NCBI GenBank assembly: GCA_026018925.1
Contig: JAKSZU010000016.1
Coordinates: forward strand, 744,001 to 808,000
Origin: Tupaia tana
Lineage: Eukaryota > Chordata > Mammalia > Scandentia > Tupaiidae
DNA: 64,000 bases
Direction of reading: 5' to 3'
Shown: one piece after another, positions 62,570-64,000 of the stretch
Layout of the letters: every line of letters begins with the position of its first letter
How positions within the stretch are numbered: position 1 is the first letter of the stretch
Notes under the pieces: model-generated
The model's input: only the letters and a program-made list of their open reading frames with translations
Databases searched by the model: none
Told to the model about the DNA's origin: nothing
Translations under genes and position numbers: made by a program

Positions 62570-62800
62570 ACCAGGTCGGATGTGATGCCAGCGCAGGGCT
62601 CGAGCCAGACTGCCCAGATCCAGTGTGTAGCAGCGACCACTTAGTAGCTGCATGGCTGCAAATGAGTCACTGAGATTCGGTTTCTTCATCTGTAACCTGT
62701 GGATTATACACCTCTTATGAGAGTATTTTGCAGATTAAACGAAACCTCACCTGTGAAGTTTGAAAGAACACCAGGGCAGTGCTCACACGCGGTAGCACAC
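62570..62800 (+). mobile_element. MIR SINE remnant
   Basis: CCAGTGTGTAGCAGCGACCA, GCTGCAAATGAGTCACTGAG and TTCTTCATCTGTAACCTGTG, then ATTTTGCAGATTAAACG. One of the best MIR copies here. Confidence 0.85.
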
Positions 62801-63515
62801 GCGGAATGCTCGCGCACCCGCCTCCTGAGGGCATGTGCAAGCCTTCGTTCGGACCTGCTCTTGTCGGCGGAGCGGGCAGTCAGGCTGGGTAGAACACGGA
62901 AGTGGGAATGGCAGCAGTCCTGCTAGACGTCCCCTTTCTTGGGCACCTCCTGTCCTCGGCCCTGGGGCCCAGCTCCTGCCTGGTGGTCCCGCCTGTCCTC
63001 ACAGTGGCTGCTCCACTGCGGAGCCGCTCTCCTGCCACGGCGCAGGGCTTTCCTCCTGACCAGGCTGTGGCTTTCCTTGCCTCTGTGCACCTGGGAGCCA
63101 GAGTAACAGGAAAGTCATTCTTTACCCTGAGCATGTAATTCCAGCTCCCCCGTGGCCCAGAGAGGGGTTCCAGGCTAGATGAGTCTTCAGTTTTCTTCTG
63201 TGGACTAGTTAATCTGGAGAGCCTCAGTGCTCTGTCTTTTAGAAAGAGCCTGTGAGCACCTGTTTCTAAGCCGCCACCCGCGGTCTTCCTCCCACTGCAG
63301 GCCAGTGCCTCCCAGTGAAGGCTGGAGGCAGTGCCATCCGCCTGCCCTCCACGCTGCTGCCTTCCAGGCCCGTGCCTGCAGGTGGGGCGGGGCTACATGG
63401 CCCTGAGTGGCGGATTCCTGGGGAAGGCATGTGCACTTGGTTGGTTCTGTGTCTTCTAGAAACAGGTTTCTCATCAGGTAGATGACTTGTGTGTTAGATG
63501 TCTTTCCCTCTTTTT
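62801..63515. other. Unique sequence
   Basis: Moderately GC-rich. No exon or repeat recognised. Confidence 0.35.
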
Positions 63516-63518
63516 CTT

Positions 63519-63801
63519 TTAGGTTTTTTCCTTAGGGCACGTGTGCTCACCAGAGAGAGACAGAGATGGAGCGAGGGGAAGAGAGAAATCACTTCCCCGC
63601 CCCTCTGTGGGGTGACTATACTGCAATTCCTTTTTTCTACTGTCCTCTTGGGATCTTAGACACACACACGCATACACACACACATGTGCATGCATGCACA
63701 CACACGTACGTGGTACAAGTTTCAAGCCACCAGGTTCTGGACTCAAACTGTGGTCGGCCATGTGGGAGTCCAGCATGTTAACCACCAGAACACCTGCTGC
63801 C
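63519..63801 (-). mobile_element. SINE-A with CA-rich expansion, minus
   Basis: GGTTTTTTCCTTAGGGCACG tail end, ACACACACGCATACACACAC expansion, and the head end CACCTGCTGCCC. Confidence 0.9.
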
Positions 63802-63820
63802 CTTGTCTTTCCACTTGTTT

Positions 63821-64000
63821 TTTCTTTTTTTTTTTTTTGAAGAGGTTTTTGCTAGAGGGTGCGTGCACTTGCCAGACAGAGAGAGACAGAGAGACACAAA
63901 GTGAGAAATCACCCCCGGGGGGATGGCCACACCGCAGTCCCTTCTCCATTCTCCTCTCGGGATCTTGGGCACTCACGCACACATACCCGGGTCTGGGACT
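63821..64000 (-). mobile_element. SINE-A, minus, cut by the window edge
   Basis: T-run, GGTTTTTGCTAGAGGGTGCG and CACACATACCCGGGTCTGGG. The head lies beyond the window. Confidence 0.93.

Noticed and set aside
61967-62673. Open frames of 167-225 codons with repeated HSSLPACP-type peptides
   Set aside because: They read through the minisatellite at 62106-62566. Several frames are open at once, with no start or splice context.

Overview
The window is nuclear DNA of a placental mammal, almost entirely intergenic and intronic. Evidence: dense tRNA-derived SINEs with poly(A) tails and target-site duplications (TSDs), old L1, L2 and MIR remnants of the general mammalian set, a Tigger DNA transposon, a MER5-like hAT fragment, mariner-like MITEs and two CpG islands. 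I cannot name the species. One element at about 48.86-49.02 kb joins a tRNA-like head to a 7SL (Alu/B1-like) body, which points weakly to Euarchontoglires (tree shrew, rodent or primate relatives). The dominant SINE is not a family I can name.

About 65 SINE copies in three related designs make up much of the sequence. The names used here are mine. SINE-A is long (about 245 bp plus poly(A)): a tRNA-like head with a B box near GGTTCGAGTCC, a middle with GCATGCCCAAGATCC and GGAGGAGAAGGGATTG, and an end with CCCTATAGCAAAAA. SINE-B is short (about 125-150 bp): the same head joined directly to CTTGCTTTCTCACTTTC and a GGTCAAATTAAAATAAATAAA tail. SINE-C (about 180-230 bp) has a different middle and an ATGA-AGAAATAAATAAA type tail. 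Several copies are nested, with clean TSDs.

Layout. 0-8 kb: L2 and L1 remnants riddled with SINEs. 7.9-8.13 kb: two mariner-like MITEs head to head, forming a long hairpin. 8.1-13.6 kb: SINE-poor unique sequence with MIR and L2 scraps. 13.6-15.7 kb: a SINE cluster. 15.9-17.4 kb: CpG island 1, with an RFX X-box and a probable non-coding first exon ending in a consensus donor at 17392/17393; a strong CTCF motif and a forkhead site follow at 17.86-17.90 kb. 18-31 kb: SINEs, a MER5-like fragment, L1 and MIR. 31.2-33.4 kb: a Tigger carrying several SINEs. 36.4-38.0 kb: CpG island 2, the best gene evidence in the window: a CCAAT box and a first exon whose coding part may be just 11 nt (ATG AGG CGG AG) before a donor at 37232/37233. 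From there on, the sequence looks like intron 1 of a plus-strand gene, with SINEs, minisatellites (51.8-52.7, 54.8-55.2 and 62.1-62.6 kb), a 2-kb AT-rich satellite split by a SINE (58.1-60.1 kb) and a minus-strand L1 (56.4-57.5 kb).

No complete protein-coding gene is visible. Nearly all long open frames lie in repeats, CpG-rich DNA or minisatellites. Host coding evidence is limited to the first exon at CpG island 2 and a few low-confidence exon-like pieces. I identified no retrovirus-like element.
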